Shown: positions 21,552 through 32,006 of the stretch, one piece after another
How positions within the stretch are numbered: position 1 is the first letter of the stretch
How the letters are laid out: every line of letters starts with the position of its first letter
NCBI RefSeq assembly: GCF_014279795.1
Contig: NZ_CP047945.1
Coordinates: 578,572-642,571 of the forward strand
From: Synechococcus sp. PROS-7-1
GTDB lineage: Bacteria > Cyanobacteriota > Cyanobacteriia > PCC-6307 > Cyanobiaceae
Direction of reading: 5' to 3'
Length of the DNA stretch: 64,000 nt
Translations under genes and position numbers: made by a program
The notes under the pieces: generated by a model
Databases searched by the model: none
The model's input: the letters and a program-made list of their open reading frames with translations, nothing else
Told to the model about the DNA's origin: nothing

Positions 21552-23039
21552 GTGGATTTGCTACAGACGACGCTGCAGCGTTATTTCGGATGGTCATCCT
21601 TCCGATCGGGCCAACGTCCTGTGGTGGAGTGCCTTCTTGCCGGCAAGGATTGCCTGGCGGTGCTCCCCACCGGCGGTGGAAAGTCCCTCTGCTATCAACT
21701 GCCAGCTCTTGTGCGCTCAGGCTTGGTGGTGGTGATCTCTCCGCTAGTGGCCCTGATGGAGGATCAGGTGCTCCAGCTTCGCCGACGAGGGATTGAGGCG
21801 GCCTGTTTGCATGGAGGCATTGAGCCCGGGCAGCGTCGCCGCATCCTCGAGCAGGTCGATGCAGGAACCCTCAGACTTCTTTATCTGGCACCGGAGCGGC
21901 TACAGGGGGAAGCGACCCGTTCTCTGCTGCAAGAGCAGGCGGCGACTGGTCAGCTGGTTGCGCTGGCTGTGGATGAAGCCCATTGCATCAGCGCATGGGG
22001 TCATGACTTTCGTCCGGATTACCGACGCCTCGGGCAGCTGAGGGATCTCTGCCCAGGCGTGCCGATGGTGGCGCTCAGCGCCACAGCAGCACCTCGCGTT
22101 CGCGCCGACATCCTTCGCTTGTTGCATCTTCGTCGGCCGCTGATTCAGGTGGGATCAGCCCGTCGACGCAATCTGCACTACGCCATGCGCAGGCGTGTGA
22201 AAGATCCTCTCCAAGAGGTGGTTGCGGCCATCCAACAAGCCCGGGGCGCTTCGCTGATCTACGCCCGGACGCGTCGCTCCGTGGAGCACTGGACCGAGAG
22301 GCTGCGCTCAACTGGTATCGAGGCCATTGCTTACCACGCTGGTCTTGAACCAGACGTTCGACTGCGGGCTCTCGAGCACTTCCTGGGCAGCAACGATCCC
22401 GTGCTTGTGGCCACCGTCGCCTTTGGCATGGGAGTGGATCGCTCTGATGTGGGGTTGGTCCTTCACCTCGATCTACCGAGCACCCCGGAGGGTTATCTCC
22501 AGGAATCGGGTCGCGCCGGCCGTGATGGATTGCCAGCCAACTGCTTGGTTCTCTTCTCCCCTGCTGATCGCACGAGCCTCGGCTGGGCGATGCAAGCCAC
22601 CCTGCGCCGCTCACAGGCTCAAGACTCTGTCGATGAAGCCCATCGGGTTGAACTGGCCCAGCGGCAGTTACGCCGCATGGAGGCTGTGGCTGAAGGGGAG
22701 GGATGCCGGGAGCAAGCCCTGCTGCTCTCGGTTGGTGAGTTGGTGCCTCCGTGCGGTCGCTGCGATCGCTGCCAGATGGAGTGTCGCCGGGAAAACTGGT
22801 CGGATGAAGCGCAGATCCTGTTGGAAAAGCTCGCTGAGGAACGCGGAACGGATGCCAGGCGTTTGAGCGATGCCTTGAACAGCGAAGAGGGGCAATCAGC
22901 CCACTGGGGTTGGCTCGCTCGACGTCTGGTTCAAGAAGAGCTGATTCAGGAGAGTGATGATGGAAGCCAGCGCCTCTACATCAGGGAAAGCGGACGACGC
23001 TTCATGCATCGTCCATGGCCTCTTCACTACGCAGCCTGA
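21552..23039 (+). CDS. recQ: ATP-dependent DNA helicase RecQ
   Basis: The 495-residue superfamily 2 helicase carries motif [15 protein letters not shown], motif [22 protein letters not shown], motif [11 protein letters not shown], motif [17 protein letters not shown] and motif [11 protein letters not shown]. It also has the RecQ zinc cluster CREQ...[11 protein letters not shown]. It ends after a partial winged-helix region and lacks an HRDC domain, so it is a short RecQ. The role is unwinding of recombination and stalled-fork structures. It starts at GTG 21552 and converges with the LysM gene 8 nt later. Confidence 0.94.
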   Translation: MDLLQTTLQRYFGWSSFRSGQRPVVECLLAGKDCLAVLPTGGGKSLCYQLPALVRSGLVVVISPLVALMEDQVLQLRRRGIEAACLHGGIEPGQRRRILEQVDAGTLRLLYLAPERLQGEATRSLLQEQAATGQLVALAVDEAHCISAWGHDFRPDYRRLGQLRDLCPGVPMVALSATAAPRVRADILRLLHLRRPLIQVGSARRRNLHYAMRRRVKDPLQEVVAAIQQARGASLIYARTRRSVEHWTERLRSTGIEAIAYHAGLEPDVRLRALEHFLGSNDPVLVATVAFGMGVDRSDVGLVLHLDLPSTPEGYLQESGRAGRDGLPANCLVLFSPADRTSLGWAMQATLRRSQAQDSVDEAHRVELAQRQLRRMEAVAEGEGCREQALLLSVGELVPPCGRCDRCQMECRRENWSDEAQILLEKLAEERGTDARRLSDALNSEEGQSAHWGWLARRLVQEELIQESDDGSQRLYIRESGRRFMHRPWPLHYAA

Positions 23040-23047
23040 TCCTGAGA

Positions 23048-24082
23048 TCAGCCCTTCGAGGACTTGCAGCGGTCTTTCAAGAGGTCGCGTTCGAAGGCTG
23101 ACTGAGGTGCGATCCACGTCTTCCAGCTGCCATTGGCGCCGGTCACGTTGATCTTTCCAGCAGAGCAGTTCACCGCCACATACAGGGACTGTCCATCTCT
23201 GTTCAAGGTGGGTGCGACCTCACTGCCTCCCATTAACTGCCAGTTTCCCCAGTCCACCTGGAGGGGGCCGTAGGTCTTCCATTCCGCTTTGTTCGGTTGG
23301 ACGGCGGAGTCTGGTTTTGTTGTGTTGGCCTTCGCAGTGGTGACCGGCTTGACCTTGGCGGTTGGTTTGGGCTGGCTTGTTGGTTTCGGCTGGCTTGTTG
23401 GCTTGGGCTTTGCTGCCGATGTCTGGGGCTGAGGCCTGGGTTGCACGTTCGCCTCAGGAACAGCTGCGGTTTGGGGTTGGGTTTCAGTGGCTCGGAGCAT
23501 CAGCTTGGTACCCACGGTCACTTGGTTGGGATCCTTAATGGAATTGATGCTCACCAAGGAAGCCACAGGGATTTCGTAGGCCTTGGCGATCTGCGTCAGG
23601 GTCTGGCCGCGGGCCACAGTGTGGCTTGTGGCGTTGGGATCAGCCTTCACCGGTACAGGCTTGAGCTTGGGTTTGGCGGCTGTTTTCGGTTTCGGTAGTA
23701 CCGCGTTGCTGGGAAGTTTCAGTGTCTGGCCTCGTTCCACATGATCAGCACTGACGAGGCCATTCAGTGCCATCAGCTGGCGCTCACTCACGCGGTACTG
23801 CAAAGCGATCGCACCAAGCGTGTCTCCGGATCGCACCGTATGCCGACCTGCTCCGGCTGTGACGCCTGCGGCTGCACCGCTTGGAAGACGCAGGGTCTGT
23901 CCCACTTCCACGTGGTTGGAGTCGCGAAGTCCGTTCACTCGCATCAAGCTGCCGACGGACACCCCGTAGCGAGCTGCAATATCGGAGAGCGTGTCACCAG
24001 CCCTCACCGTCACGTTCGCTGCGCCCGATGGAAGCGGTGACAGGGCGATGAGGGCGAGGAGTGCTAAGAGGGTGCGGCGCAT
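23048..24082 (-). CDS. Secreted protein with three LysM domains
   Basis: The 344-residue precursor has a signal peptide (MRRTLLALLALIALSPLPSGA) and three LysM repeats at about 24-67, 80-123 and 152-196 (each VRAGDTLSDIA-, VRSGDTLGAIA-, VARGQTLTQIA-like). A Pro/Lys/Thr/Gln linker with tandem SQPKPT units is followed by a C-terminal domain of about 75 residues (PLQVDWGNWQLMGGSEV...). LysM binds peptidoglycan, so it should sit in the cell wall or periplasm. The C-terminal domain has no catalytic motif I recognise. Confidence 0.88.
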   Translation of the reverse strand: MRRTLLALLALIALSPLPSGAANVTVRAGDTLSDIAARYGVSVGSLMRVNGLRDSNHVEVGQTLRLPSGAAAGVTAGAGRHTVRSGDTLGAIALQYRVSERQLMALNGLVSADHVERGQTLKLPSNAVLPKPKTAAKPKLKPVPVKADPNATSHTVARGQTLTQIAKAYEIPVASLVSINSIKDPNQVTVGTKLMLRATETQPQTAAVPEANVQPRPQPQTSAAKPKPTSQPKPTSQPKPTAKVKPVTTAKANTTKPDSAVQPNKAEWKTYGPLQVDWGNWQLMGGSEVAPTLNRDGQSLYVAVNCSAGKINVTGANGSWKTWIAPQSAFERDLLKDRCKSSKG

Positions 24083-24160
24083 ACATCTCCGGCGGCTGGG
24101 CGAACCATAAGGTGCCTTCCGCGGGACGCCAGCCCTGCTTCATCTGCTCGTCAGGGAAAC

Positions 24161-25561
24161 TCAGCTCAACAGGCGACGGAATGTTTCTGGCTTCAGGGTG
24201 TAGGGCGGATACCGCTGCGGTATATCGAGCCAGAACGGCCGTTTCAGCACCGATCGTTCATGCGAAAACGTGCGGAACCCGGCTTCGCCGTGATGGGATC
24301 CCATTCCACTGGCCCCGACGCCTCCGAAGGCCAGACCTGGAACGCCAGCCTGGAGGATGACATCGTTAAAACAGACGGTTCCAGAGCTTGTGCAGCGCAG
24401 CAGGCGTTGCTGATCGCCGTGATCACCTCCGAACAGGTAAATGGCGAGAGGTTTGTCCTGGCCTTGCATCCGGGTGATGGCATGGTTGAGATCAGGGATT
24501 TCAATCATCGGCAACAGAGGACCGAAGAGTTCATCGGCCATCAGCGGGTCGGTGTCGTCTTCGATGCTGATCAGCGTTGGAGCAATCCTGCGGCGGGTTT
24601 CATCGCATTCCCCTCCAATGAGGACGCGCCCTTCGTTTTGTGCAGTTTTGAGCAGGCCTGCCAAGCGTCCGTAGTGACGCTCTGAAATCAGTGAGGCCAT
24701 GTGCTCTGATTCCAGTGGATTCGCGCCGTAGAGCGCCCGCCGCTGATCGGCCATGGCCTGAACAAGTGGTTCTCTCAGGCTTTGCTCCACCAGGATGTGA
24801 TCGGGAGCCACACAGGCTTGTCCGGCATTGAATCCCTTCCCCCAGATCAGTCGCCGTGCTGTGACGTCCAGATCGGCTCCTTGGATCACCACCGCAGGGT
24901 TCTTGCCCCCCAGTTCCAGGGTCACGGGCGTGAGATTGGCTGCAGCTCCTTCAAGCACTTTGGCGCCGATGCGCCCTCCTCCGGTGAAAAAGATGTGATC
25001 AAACCGGAGCCTGACCAGATCCGCTGCCACCCGGGCATCCCCGTTCACCACTCGGACCACATCGCTGGGAAAGTGCCGAGGCACCAGTCGTTCAATCAGT
25101 TCCGCGGTTGCCGGTGCCTGTTCGGACGGCTTAATCACGGCAGTATTCCCCGCGGCCAAGGCGCTGACCAAAGGCCAGAACGTGAGACTGAAGGGCAGAT
25201 TCCAGGGGCCGATCAGCAGCACGCAGCCAAGCGGTTCGCGGATCAACTGGGCGCGTCCAGGCTGTTGCACGAGCGGGACCCGGATCGACTGAGGGCGCAT
25301 CCACTGGCGCAGGTTCCGTCGGGCCAGTTTCAATTCCTGCAGCAGGGCCACCACCTCGGCCATCCCCTCGAGGGGAGGTTTGGCCAGATCTTGATGGAGC
25401 GCTTCCAACACTTCCTGCTCGTGATCGCAGACCAGGGCGTGGAGGCGATCCAGCTGAAGCCGTCTCCAGGCTTCAGGGCGGGTGGTCCCTTCCACCACAG
25501 GGGCGCGTAATGCCTCAAGATCCCTTGCTGAGAAGGGATTGGTCCCGGCGAACTGAACCAT
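24161..25561 (-). CDS. Aldehyde dehydrogenase (class 3-like)
   Basis: The 466-residue protein shows the NAD(P)-dependent ALDH fold motifs: LIGPWNLPFSLTFWPL, AAGNTAVIKPSEQAP, FTGGGRIGAKVLEGA, the general-base Glu in TLELGGKNPAVV and the catalytic Cys in GKGFNAGQACVAPD. The QACVAPD context and the short length match ALDH3-type enzymes acting on long-chain or apocarotenoid aldehydes. A cyanobacterial relative, Slr0091, oxidises such aldehydes; the substrate here is inferred. ATG 25561 is used because longer frames reach into the divergent GH13 gene. It is divergent from that gene. Confidence 0.92.
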   Translation of the reverse strand: MVQFAGTNPFSARDLEALRAPVVEGTTRPEAWRRLQLDRLHALVCDHEQEVLEALHQDLAKPPLEGMAEVVALLQELKLARRNLRQWMRPQSIRVPLVQQPGRAQLIREPLGCVLLIGPWNLPFSLTFWPLVSALAAGNTAVIKPSEQAPATAELIERLVPRHFPSDVVRVVNGDARVAADLVRLRFDHIFFTGGGRIGAKVLEGAAANLTPVTLELGGKNPAVVIQGADLDVTARRLIWGKGFNAGQACVAPDHILVEQSLREPLVQAMADQRRALYGANPLESEHMASLISERHYGRLAGLLKTAQNEGRVLIGGECDETRRRIAPTLISIEDDTDPLMADELFGPLLPMIEIPDLNHAITRMQGQDKPLAIYLFGGDHGDQQRLLRCTSSGTVCFNDVILQAGVPGLAFGGVGASGMGSHHGEAGFRTFSHERSVLKRPFWLDIPQRYPPYTLKPETFRRLLS

Positions 25562-25672
25562 CACGCTTCCCTGCGACCGTTGCATGTTTGCAGGTCTTCC
25601 CTTGCATCCATTGCGAAGGGGATGACGGAAGCCTCTGTCGTCATTACTACGGAGTGAGAAAGCATCAGCCGG

Positions 25673-27343
25673 ATGCCGAAGCAGCAGCCGTGGTGGAACG
25701 GCGCCGTGATCTATCAATTGATCGTGCGCAGCTATGCCGATGGCAACGGCGATGGCGTGGGCGATCTGCAGGGGCTGGCGAATCGGTTGCCCTATCTGCG
25801 CTGGCTTGGGGTGGAAGCAATCTGGCTCACTCCGGTTTATCCATCTCCCCTCCAGGACGGTGGGTACGACATCACTGATTTCAAGGCGATTCATCCAGAT
25901 CTGGGCGATCTGGCGGCCTTTCATCGTTTTCTCACTGCCGCCCATGGGCATGGGTTGAAGGTGGTGATGGATCTAGTGCTGAATCACACCAGCACGCTTC
26001 ACCCCTGGTTTCAGAGGGCTCGCTGGGCACCGCAGGGAACGCCTGAACGGGAGGTGTACGTCTGGAGCGACGACCCCCATCGCTATGCCGATGCACCCGT
26101 GCTGTTCCGCCATTTCGAATCCTCGAATTGGGAATGGGATGAGGTGGCAGGGCAGTACTACCTCCACCGCTTTCTGCGTCATCAGCCCGACCTCAATTAC
26201 GCCAATCCACTGGTTCAGGACGAGATGCTCGAGGTGGTGGACTTCTGGATTGAGCGCGGTGTTGATGGTTTCCGCTTGGATGCGGTGCCCTTTTTGTTCG
26301 AAGAGGAGAATTCACGCTGCGAGGGCTTGCCGGAAACGCATGCCTTTTTGAAGCGGTTGCGAGAGCGGGTGGATTCCCATGGCCGCGATGTTCTGTTGCT
26401 GGCCGAGGCGATCCAACCGGTGCAGGAGGCTGCGCCTTACCTCGCGGACGATGAACTGCATGGTGCTTTCAATTTCGTTCTCACGGCTCATCTGTTCGCG
26501 GCCATTGCCAGCGGGTCCACAGAGAATCTGCGTCAGTGTCTTCAGGATGCGCAGGACGCTGTGTGTGGCTGCCGCTGGGCCTTACCCCTGCGCAACCACG
26601 ACGAGCTCTGGCTTGGAGATGGGCATCTGATTCCTGAGGAGGTGATCCAGATCATTCGCGCCGGACTGCATCAGGGCCAGGGCCACTGGCTCAACTGGGG
26701 GATCAATCGCCGCCTCGCTCCTTTGCTCAACGGCGATCCTGGTTCGAACCGGGTGTTGCACGGATTGCTCTACAGCCTGCCGGGGATGCCCTGTCTCTAT
26801 TACGGCGATGAGCTTGGGATGGGGGACTGGCCCGGCTTGAGAGACAGGGATCCCAACCGCACGCCCATGGCCTGGACCCCGGCCCGGAATGGAGGTTTCT
26901 CGTCGGCCCCGGACCCCCTGCTCGTGTTGCCACCCATCACAGCGCCTGGATACGACTACCGGGTGGTGAATGTGGAGGTGCAGAAACAACTCCCCGGGTC
27001 TCTGCTCAACTGGCACCGGCGCATGCTCACCTGCCGTCGGTTGTTGCCGGCGCTGCGCTACGGCGATTTCGAGCTGCTCCCCAGCGCTCATCCCAGCGTG
27101 ATCAGCTACGTGCGCTGTGATGGACGGATGACCGTGCTGGTTGCGGCCAATCTCTCTGCGGCAGGAGCTTCGCTGCAACTTGATCTCAGCCGCTGGGAGG
27201 GTGAGCGAACCCGGGAAGTGATGTGGGGGTGTGAGTATCCCCCTGCCTCCGCAGATTGGTTTGTGTATTTGCCGGCCCACGGCTTCAACTGGTGGTTGCT
27301 GGGCGAGGTCGAAGAGCCAAACGACGCCTTGCAGGACAGCTGA
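25673..27343 (+). CDS. GH13 alpha-glucosidase/trehalose synthase-like enzyme
   Basis: The 556-residue protein has the (beta/alpha)8 GH13 barrel: WWNGAVIYQLIVRSYADGNG, DLVLNHTS, nucleophile Asp203 in GFRLDAVP, acid/base Glu245 in LLLAEAIQ and Asp310 in LRNHDELW. An all-beta C-terminal domain follows from about 440. The sequence resembles trehalose synthases (maltose alpha-glucosyltransferase) and related intracellular glucosidases. There is no signal peptide. Neighbours are glpD and glpK on the opposite strand and a second GH13 gene, so a role in turnover of a glucoside such as trehalose or glucosylglycerol is plausible but unproven. Confidence 0.85.
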   Translation: MPKQQPWWNGAVIYQLIVRSYADGNGDGVGDLQGLANRLPYLRWLGVEAIWLTPVYPSPLQDGGYDITDFKAIHPDLGDLAAFHRFLTAAHGHGLKVVMDLVLNHTSTLHPWFQRARWAPQGTPEREVYVWSDDPHRYADAPVLFRHFESSNWEWDEVAGQYYLHRFLRHQPDLNYANPLVQDEMLEVVDFWIERGVDGFRLDAVPFLFEEENSRCEGLPETHAFLKRLRERVDSHGRDVLLLAEAIQPVQEAAPYLADDELHGAFNFVLTAHLFAAIASGSTENLRQCLQDAQDAVCGCRWALPLRNHDELWLGDGHLIPEEVIQIIRAGLHQGQGHWLNWGINRRLAPLLNGDPGSNRVLHGLLYSLPGMPCLYYGDELGMGDWPGLRDRDPNRTPMAWTPARNGGFSSAPDPLLVLPPITAPGYDYRVVNVEVQKQLPGSLLNWHRRMLTCRRLLPALRYGDFELLPSAHPSVISYVRCDGRMTVLVAANLSAAGASLQLDLSRWEGERTREVMWGCEYPPASADWFVYLPAHGFNWWLLGEVEEPNDALQDS

Positions 27344-27363
27344 AGGGAGCGAGCGGCCTGCTT

Positions 27364-28938
27364 TCAGCGGGACGGATCCAGAACGTCAGCATCAGCACTG
27401 GCGTGACCAGCCTGAGCCAGGAGTTCGCTCACCGCCGGGCGCAGTCTCTCCCCATCCTGCTGGTCCACCATGCCGAGACGTGTGCGGCGGCAGAGCACGT
27501 CAGTGACGCTTCGCGCGTGTTCATGGGTGATTGCATGCCGCAGCTCGCCCCGGCAGACGGGAATCACATCACTGAGCGGGTGTCGGTCATCGTCCGACCA
27601 GCTCGAAACCAGCTGTTGTGCCGCAAGCCCATGGCTGCTCAGGAGATGGGCGATCTGCTGCGGGCGCTGCGGTGTGTTGGGCAACAGTGATTCCAGAGGT
27701 GCCTGCTGGCTCTGAAGCTGAGCAGGCGTTTGCAATGGATCAGAAGCGCTGCCGATCAGAGGCAACATCCCAGGCGCTTTGAGGGCGTGCCCGAGCTGCT
27801 GCTCCACCGCTTGGAGCGTGTCGATGGCCATGGGCCGGCATGTGGTCCACTTGCCTCCCATCACACTCACCAGTCCGCAGGCCAGGGTTTCCACCTCGTG
27901 TTCGCGCACAACCCGGCTGCTGTTCACATCGGCACCTGCCGGCTTCAGTAGAGGGCGTCCCCCGGCCCAGCAGCTGCCCACGTCGATGTTGTTGAGGGCA
28001 GGAAACCAGCGCTGCACGTAATCCAGCAGGTAACTCACTTCGCTTTCCGATGGAGATGAGGCCTGCTCCTGGGGGCAGGGTGTGTCCGTGGTGCCCACCA
28101 GGGTTCGCCCGAAGAACGGAAGCATGAACAGCACCCGTCCGTCATCGGTGGATGGCAGCAGCAGGCCAATTCCCTCCGGGCAGAGGGTTTGCTTGAGCAC
28201 GAGGTGGATGCCTCGGCTGGTGAGCATCCTCTCCTCGCAGGAGGGATCCGCCATCCTCCGGATCGTGTCGGAGTGGATCCCTGTGGCATTCACCACAACC
28301 TTTGCCTGCCAGCGCTCGCTCTGCCCGCTGGCGCTCTCACTGATCGCACCGCAGAGCCTGCCGCTGCTGTCGGTTTCCAATGCCACGACTCGCGTGCGGG
28401 TGCGCACGACTGCGCCCGCTTGTTCCGCTGTGAGTGCCATCAGGAGGTTGAGGCGCGCGTCATCAAATTGCCCGTCGCTGTAGGCCACACCCCGCGTGAT
28501 GTCGTCTCGAAGGGCGGGAAGGGCATGACGCAGCTGTTGGCTTGAAAGCAGGCGACTGCTGCCAATCCCTGAGCGGCCCGAGAGTGCGTCGTAGAGGCCC
28601 AGCCCGAGGCGGTAGTAGGCCTGGCCGATCACTCCGCTTGTCGGCAGGGCCAGTTCGAGGCGTTTGGCCAGAAACGGAGCTTGCTGGAGCCAGTGTCCCC
28701 GCTCCAGCAAGGCTTCCCTGACCAATCGCAGCTGCGCCGTGTCGGCGGTTTTGAAGGCAAGTTCGAGGTAACGAACCCCTCCGTGCAGCAACTTGGTGCT
28801 GCGACAACTGGTGCCTCCTCCCAGGTCATGGCTCTCCAGCAAGGCCACACGCAGGCCGCGGCGCACGCCCTCATAAGCAACGCAGGCACCGCTGGCGCCT
28901 CCGCCGATCACGAGTAGATCGAAGCACGTGTCATTCAT
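27364..28938 (-). CDS. glpD: Aerobic glycerol-3-phosphate dehydrogenase GlpD
   Basis: The 524-residue flavoprotein starts MNDTCFDLLVIGGGASGACV (FAD-binding GxGxxG), has the GlpD signature LGGGTSCRSTKLLHGGVRYLE, VVNATGIHSD and TDTPCPQEQ, and a C-terminal accessory domain. It oxidises glycerol-3-phosphate to dihydroxyacetone phosphate and passes electrons to quinone at the membrane. ATG 28938 overlaps the glpK stop by 8 nt, so the two are translationally coupled. Together they would recover glycerol. Confidence 0.94.
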   Translation of the reverse strand: MNDTCFDLLVIGGGASGACVAYEGVRRGLRVALLESHDLGGGTSCRSTKLLHGGVRYLELAFKTADTAQLRLVREALLERGHWLQQAPFLAKRLELALPTSGVIGQAYYRLGLGLYDALSGRSGIGSSRLLSSQQLRHALPALRDDITRGVAYSDGQFDDARLNLLMALTAEQAGAVVRTRTRVVALETDSSGRLCGAISESASGQSERWQAKVVVNATGIHSDTIRRMADPSCEERMLTSRGIHLVLKQTLCPEGIGLLLPSTDDGRVLFMLPFFGRTLVGTTDTPCPQEQASSPSESEVSYLLDYVQRWFPALNNIDVGSCWAGGRPLLKPAGADVNSSRVVREHEVETLACGLVSVMGGKWTTCRPMAIDTLQAVEQQLGHALKAPGMLPLIGSASDPLQTPAQLQSQQAPLESLLPNTPQRPQQIAHLLSSHGLAAQQLVSSWSDDDRHPLSDVIPVCRGELRHAITHEHARSVTDVLCRRTRLGMVDQQDGERLRPAVSELLAQAGHASADADVLDPSR

Positions 28939-30436
28939 GCCAGTGGAGGCTCCGTGAAACGGCGTCATCCCACCGTCGCAACCAAGTCTGTCGCTGATCA
29001 AGATCCAGACGAGGCCTGAACAGTTGAGTGTTCATTTGACGCTGGGGAAGAAGGACCTGAAGGTCGGGAACAACGTCGCATTGAAGGCCTGCCAGCAAGG
29101 CGACGCCCCTTGCGGTGCTTTCCAGCTGCGAGGGGCGTCGTACGTTCAGCCCTGTGCTGTCGGCCTGGGCCTGGAGAAGGGGATCGGAAGCGGCGGCACC
29201 GCCATCGACGGCCAGTTCTCCCAGCCCATGGCCGATGGCGTCCTCGGCCAGTCGAACCAACCCCGCCACGGAGAGGGCGATTCCCTCGAGCGCGGCACGG
29301 GCGATGTGCCCCCGACGGCTGTCGCGGGTGAGGCCAATCAGTAGACCGCGTGCCTTGGGATCCCAATGGGGTGTGCCCCAGCCTGTGAAGGCTGGGACGA
29401 GCATCACCCCCGCGGCGTTTTCAACACTGAGGGCGAGACGGTTCACCTCATCAGCTGTGGGAATGATCTCCAAACCATCGCGGAGCCACTGCACGACGGT
29501 GCCGGCATTGAAAAGGCTGCCCTCCAGGCAGTAGGTGGCAGCACCCTTGTCATCTGTCCAGCCGAGAGTGCTCAGAAGCCCGGCGTCACTGCGCTTGATC
29601 TCCGTCCCGGTGTTGATCACCAGGAAGGCACCGGTTCCGTAGGTGCATTTGGCTTCTCCTGGTTCCAGGCAGAGTTGTCCGAGGGTTGCAGCTTGCTGGT
29701 CGCCAAGGAGTGCACAGATCGGCACTCCGGCGAAGGGGCAGTCGCTGGCGATCGCTCCGAAGTCACCGCGGCAGGGCACCAGATCAGGTAGGGCGCTGGT
29801 GGGGAGCCCAATGTGATCGCAGAACGCGGGTACCCATTGGCGTTGCTCAAGATCCATGAGCAGGGTGCGACTGGCATTGCTCATGTCCGAGCAGTGGCGG
29901 CGTGCCCCGCTCAGGTGCCACAGCAGCCAGCTTTCCACCGTCCCGAAGCAGAGGTCTCCCTGGGCTGCTGCGCTGGAGGCTTCGCCGTGGTGCTGGAGCA
30001 GCCAGTGGATTTTGCTGGCGCTGAAATAAGGGTCGAGCATCAGGCCTGTGCGGGTCCTCCAGTCCCGTTCCAGTCCCTCCCTTTTCCAGGCTGCGCAGAC
30101 ATCTGCAGTGCGGCCGTCCTGCCAGACCAGAGCTGGCCCACAGGCAGAGCCATCGCTGCGGCGCCAAAGGATGGTGGTTTCGCGCTGATTGGTAATGCCA
30201 CACGCCACCACAGCCTGGCGTTGCTCTGTGGTGATCGTCTGCTCGAGACGCGCCATGGCCTGTCGCTGACTGGCCCAGATCTCCATGGGCACCTGTTCGA
30301 CCCAGCCATCCGCTGGGTAGTGGATGTTCAGGGGGGCTGAGGCGCTGGCCACAGCCTGCCCCTGCGCATCAAAGAGAACAGCGCGTGAACTGCTGGTGCC
30401 TTGATCCAGTGCCAGCAGGAGGGGCGGACTAACCAT
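28931..30436 (-). CDS. glpK: Glycerol kinase GlpK
   Basis: The 501-residue FGGY-family kinase shows LALDQGTSSSRAVLFD, NQRETTILWRRSDG, ALVWQDGRTAD, LLGDQQAATLGQLC, CTYGTGAFLVINTG and the C-terminal ATP-site LAVDGGAAASDPLLQ. It makes glycerol-3-phosphate from glycerol and ATP. No glycerol facilitator gene is nearby, which favours an internal source such as osmolyte or lipid breakdown. It is divergent from the GH13 gene at 30489. Confidence 0.96.
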   Translation of the reverse strand: MVSPPLLLALDQGTSSSRAVLFDAQGQAVASASAPLNIHYPADGWVEQVPMEIWASQRQAMARLEQTITTEQRQAVVACGITNQRETTILWRRSDGSACGPALVWQDGRTADVCAAWKREGLERDWRTRTGLMLDPYFSASKIHWLLQHHGEASSAAAQGDLCFGTVESWLLWHLSGARRHCSDMSNASRTLLMDLEQRQWVPAFCDHIGLPTSALPDLVPCRGDFGAIASDCPFAGVPICALLGDQQAATLGQLCLEPGEAKCTYGTGAFLVINTGTEIKRSDAGLLSTLGWTDDKGAATYCLEGSLFNAGTVVQWLRDGLEIIPTADEVNRLALSVENAAGVMLVPAFTGWGTPHWDPKARGLLIGLTRDSRRGHIARAALEGIALSVAGLVRLAEDAIGHGLGELAVDGGAAASDPLLQAQADSTGLNVRRPSQLESTARGVALLAGLQCDVVPDLQVLLPQRQMNTQLFRPRLDLDQRQTWLRRWDDAVSRSLHWHE

Positions 30437-30488
30437 GGCACTCCTGTTTTTTAAGTGCTAGCGGTGGTGATGCCCGGCTGCAAAGACC

Positions 30489-31924
30489 ATGCTTCGGGAT
30501 GTCTCAACGGCGAGCACACCCGCTTGGGTGACTGAAGCCGTGGTTTATCAGGTTTTTCCTGATCGATTTCGGCGCAGCGGAAGGGTGAAGGCGCAATCCA
30601 GCCTCGTCTTGCAGCCCTGGGGCACCAGCCCTCAGCAGCAGGGGTTTCAGGGGGGTGATCTCCATGGCGTGATCGATGCTCTCGATCACCTGCAGGAGCT
30701 GGGTGTCACCTGTCTGTATCTCACCCCTGTGTTCAGTTCCGCCGCCAATCACCGCTATCACGCCTACGACTATTTCCAGGTGGATCCTCTACTGGGGGGG
30801 GATGCTGCTCTGGATGCCTTGATCAGAGCGCTGCATGGCCGCGGCATGCGCCTCATCCTCGATGGTGTGTTCAATCACTGCGGCCGCGGCTTCTGGGCTT
30901 TTCACCATCTGCTGGAGAACGGCCCATCGTCCCCCTACCGGGACTGGTTCACGGTGCATCAGTGGCCCCTGATCCCCTACCCCCGTAAGGGGCAGTCGTG
31001 CGGGTACAGCTGCTGGTGGAATGATCCGGCGCTACCCAAGTTCAACCATGCCAATCCAGCGGTTCGTGACCACCTGCTGACGGCGGGGCGGCACTGGCTT
31101 GAACGCGGTATCGATGGGTGGCGCTTGGATGTTCCGGATGAGGTTCCCCATGCGTTCTGGGTCGATTTCCGCCGCATGGTGAAGGACGTCAATCCGAACG
31201 CATGGATTGTTGGAGAGATCTGGGGAGACGCCCGCCCCTGGTTGCAGGGCGATCAGTTTGATGGCGTGATGAATTACCGCCTGGGCTGGAGCAGCTTGTG
31301 CTGGGCTGCTGGTGCCAGGTTGAGGCCGGGTTATCGCAATCCGATGTATCCGCTTAACCGTCTGGATGGGGAGGGTTGGATCGCCTGCGTGAACCAGACC
31401 TTGGGTTGGTATTCCCCTGAGGTGAACCGCAGCCAACTCAACCTGCTCGACAGTCACGACGTTCCCAGGGCTCTACACACCCTGCGGGGTGACGCCAAAG
31501 CACTGCGACTGGCGTTGCTCCTGTTGTGCCTCCAACCTGGAGCACCCTGCCTCTACTACGGCACGGAGGTGGGTTTAAGCGGAGGTCCAGAGCCAGCGTG
31601 CCGTGAGGCCTATCCCTGGTCGGGACCTGTCCCTGAGGACCTCCGGCAGATGGTGAAGGATCTGTTCGGGCTGAGGCAATCGCTGGCTGGCCCTATCGCG
31701 GACGGCTGGACTTGGTGCGTGCAGGGTGAGGACGGTTTGTTGGGGCGGTCTCGCCGCAGTCCCACTGTGTCGGTGCTGATCAACCGCAGTCGCCGCCGCC
31801 GCCTCACGTGCCCAAAGAACGTGGCAAACGTTCTTTGGGGTGCCGGAGCGATCGATGTCGGTGATCAGGCGCTGGGCCCGCAATCAGCTGTTGTGTTCTC
31901 CTCGGTGCCCGGAGAGGAGATAGA

Positions 31925-31943
<19 letters not shown>
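30489..31943 (+). CDS. GH13 neopullulanase/cyclomaltodextrinase-like alpha-amylase
   Basis: This 484-residue cytosolic GH13 enzyme has EAVVYQVFPDRF, YLTPVFSSAANHRYHAYDY, DGVFNHCGRGFWAF, nucleophile Asp214 in GWRLDVPDE, acid/base Glu243 in IVGEIWGD and Asp324 in LLDSHDVPR. The QVFPDRF and VFNHCGRGFWAF motifs are those of the neopullulanase/maltogenic amylase group (GH13_20), though the usual N-terminal beta domain is missing. It likely cuts maltodextrins in glycogen turnover. The last 19 nt overlap a tRNA-Thr on the other strand, and a perfect 12-bp inverted repeat lies in its 3' part. Confidence 0.88.
31811..31839. repeat. Perfect 12-bp inverted repeat inside the GH13 coding end
   Basis: CCCAAAGAACGT and its exact complement ACGTTCTTTGGG flank a 5-nt loop. 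It would form a stable hairpin in the mRNA. It encodes PKNVANVLW, is followed by no T-run and is therefore not a standard terminator. Confidence 0.8.
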
Positions 31944-31996
<53 letters not shown>

Positions 31997-32006
31997 ATGT
32001 GGTGGA

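Noticed and set aside
23340-23420. Short tandem repeats in the LysM gene
   Set aside because: They encode SQPKPT linker units and are explained by the protein architecture; no CRISPR-like spacing is present.
26582-27280. 232-codon antisense frame in the first GH13 gene
   Set aside because: The catalytic motifs on the plus strand settle the coding strand; the antisense product is low complexity.
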